Shown one piece after another: positions 13,528 through 13,690 of a stretch of DNA of 13,690 bases. The position numbers and the translations under genes are program-made. Source of the DNA: CAYGFH01 sp964430295 (GTDB lineage: Bacteria > Patescibacteriota > Microgenomatia > UBA10105 > UBA927); assembly GCA_964430295.1 (NCBI GenBank), contig CAYSEV010000038.1:1-13690 (forward strand). The letters run 5' to 3'. Position 1 is the first letter of the stretch. Each line of letters begins with the position of its first letter. Under the pieces are notes generated by a model, which saw only the letters and a list, made by a program, of their open reading frames with translations, had not been told where the DNA came from and did not search any database.

Positions 13528-13690
13528 ATGGATATGAAACCAACTGTTGATGAGCTGTTGAAACGAATTGAAGCATTGGAGAAAAGGGTAAACGAATTAG
13601 AACACGCAGCGAAACATACACAACACGATGGTATATTTGCTGAAGTGGTAAAGATGGTCTCTCAGCATACAGTGATATCTGCTTCTATGC
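13528..13690 (+). CDS. coiled-coil protein, 3' end outside window
   Basis: Fifty-four codons are visible, starting MDMKPTVDELLKRIEALEKR and continuing with a leucine/isoleucine heptad pattern (LLKRIEALEKRVNELEHA), predicted coiled coil. In-frame ATGs occur at 13519, 13528 and 13534. The first is 1 nt after the -10 box and is unlikely. The ATG at 13528 fits a near-leaderless start 10 nt after the box. The ATG at 13534 has GGAGGG 7 nt upstream, but part of that would lie before the transcription start. No family is recognised from this fragment. Confidence 0.6.
   Translation, partial: MDMKPTVDELLKRIEALEKRVNELEHAAKHTQHDGIFAEVVKMVSQHTVISASM

Noticed and set aside
1..13690. Alternative genetic code with UGA read as glycine, as in some Patescibacteria
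   Set aside because: Several genes end naturally at TGA (2029, 6723, 10590, 12223), at lengths matching their families where these are known, and no in-frame TGA interrupts a conserved domain.

Overview
The window looks like a piece of a small-genome bacterium, most plausibly a member of the Patescibacteria/Candidate Phyla Radiation. This is an inference, not proven. Genes are compact and many are hypothetical. UGA is an ordinary stop. At least eight genes have a TATA-type -10 hexamer only 6 to 10 nt before the ATG and no Shine-Dalgarno sequence, which points to leaderless transcripts. No rRNA, tRNA or core housekeeping gene is present to fix the taxonomy.

Region 1 (1-890) is a REP-associated tyrosine transposase gene (RAYT, Y1/HUH family) flanked by two copies of a palindromic repeat. 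The repeat is a pair of 15-bp palindromes (consensus CCACCTCCGAGGTGG) separated by a conserved spacer that begins TAGTGAAAAACGAGGCTAAA. Four further copies, one degenerate and solitary, lie downstream as far as 5620. All are in the same orientation, and five of the six start 0 to 13 nt after a stop codon. This is a REP/REPIN-type family with its probable mobiliser.

Region 2 (890-5620) is an accessory island of small genes punctuated by these repeats. It holds a coiled-coil NERD-domain protein, a small polytopic membrane protein, a degenerate GHKL/HATPase-like protein, a 55-residue leaderless mini-gene, and a membrane-anchored NERD protein split by a frameshift in a (TA)5 tract. A second small membrane protein and an intact paralogue of the membrane-anchored NERD protein follow.

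Region 3 (5700-12223) is a visibly AT-rich four-gene operon. Its first gene is a PD-(D/E)xK-like protein, followed by hsdR, hsdM and hsdS of a complete type I restriction-modification system with a two-TRD specificity subunit. Together with the NERD genes this reads as a defence island. A REP copy and a leader duplicated from the first membrane NERD gene precede the operon.

Region 4 (12224-13690) leaves the island. It contains a short DUF1508 (YegP-like) gene on the minus strand with a strong Shine-Dalgarno, a membrane-anchored staphylococcal-nuclease-like protein with a C-terminal cysteine-containing 'sunset'-like domain on the minus strand, and the start of a coiled-coil protein that runs off the window edge.

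The RM genes act together to methylate and cleave DNA. The NERD and HATPase-like genes may be additional defence or DNA-processing factors, but nothing in the sequence proves their function.
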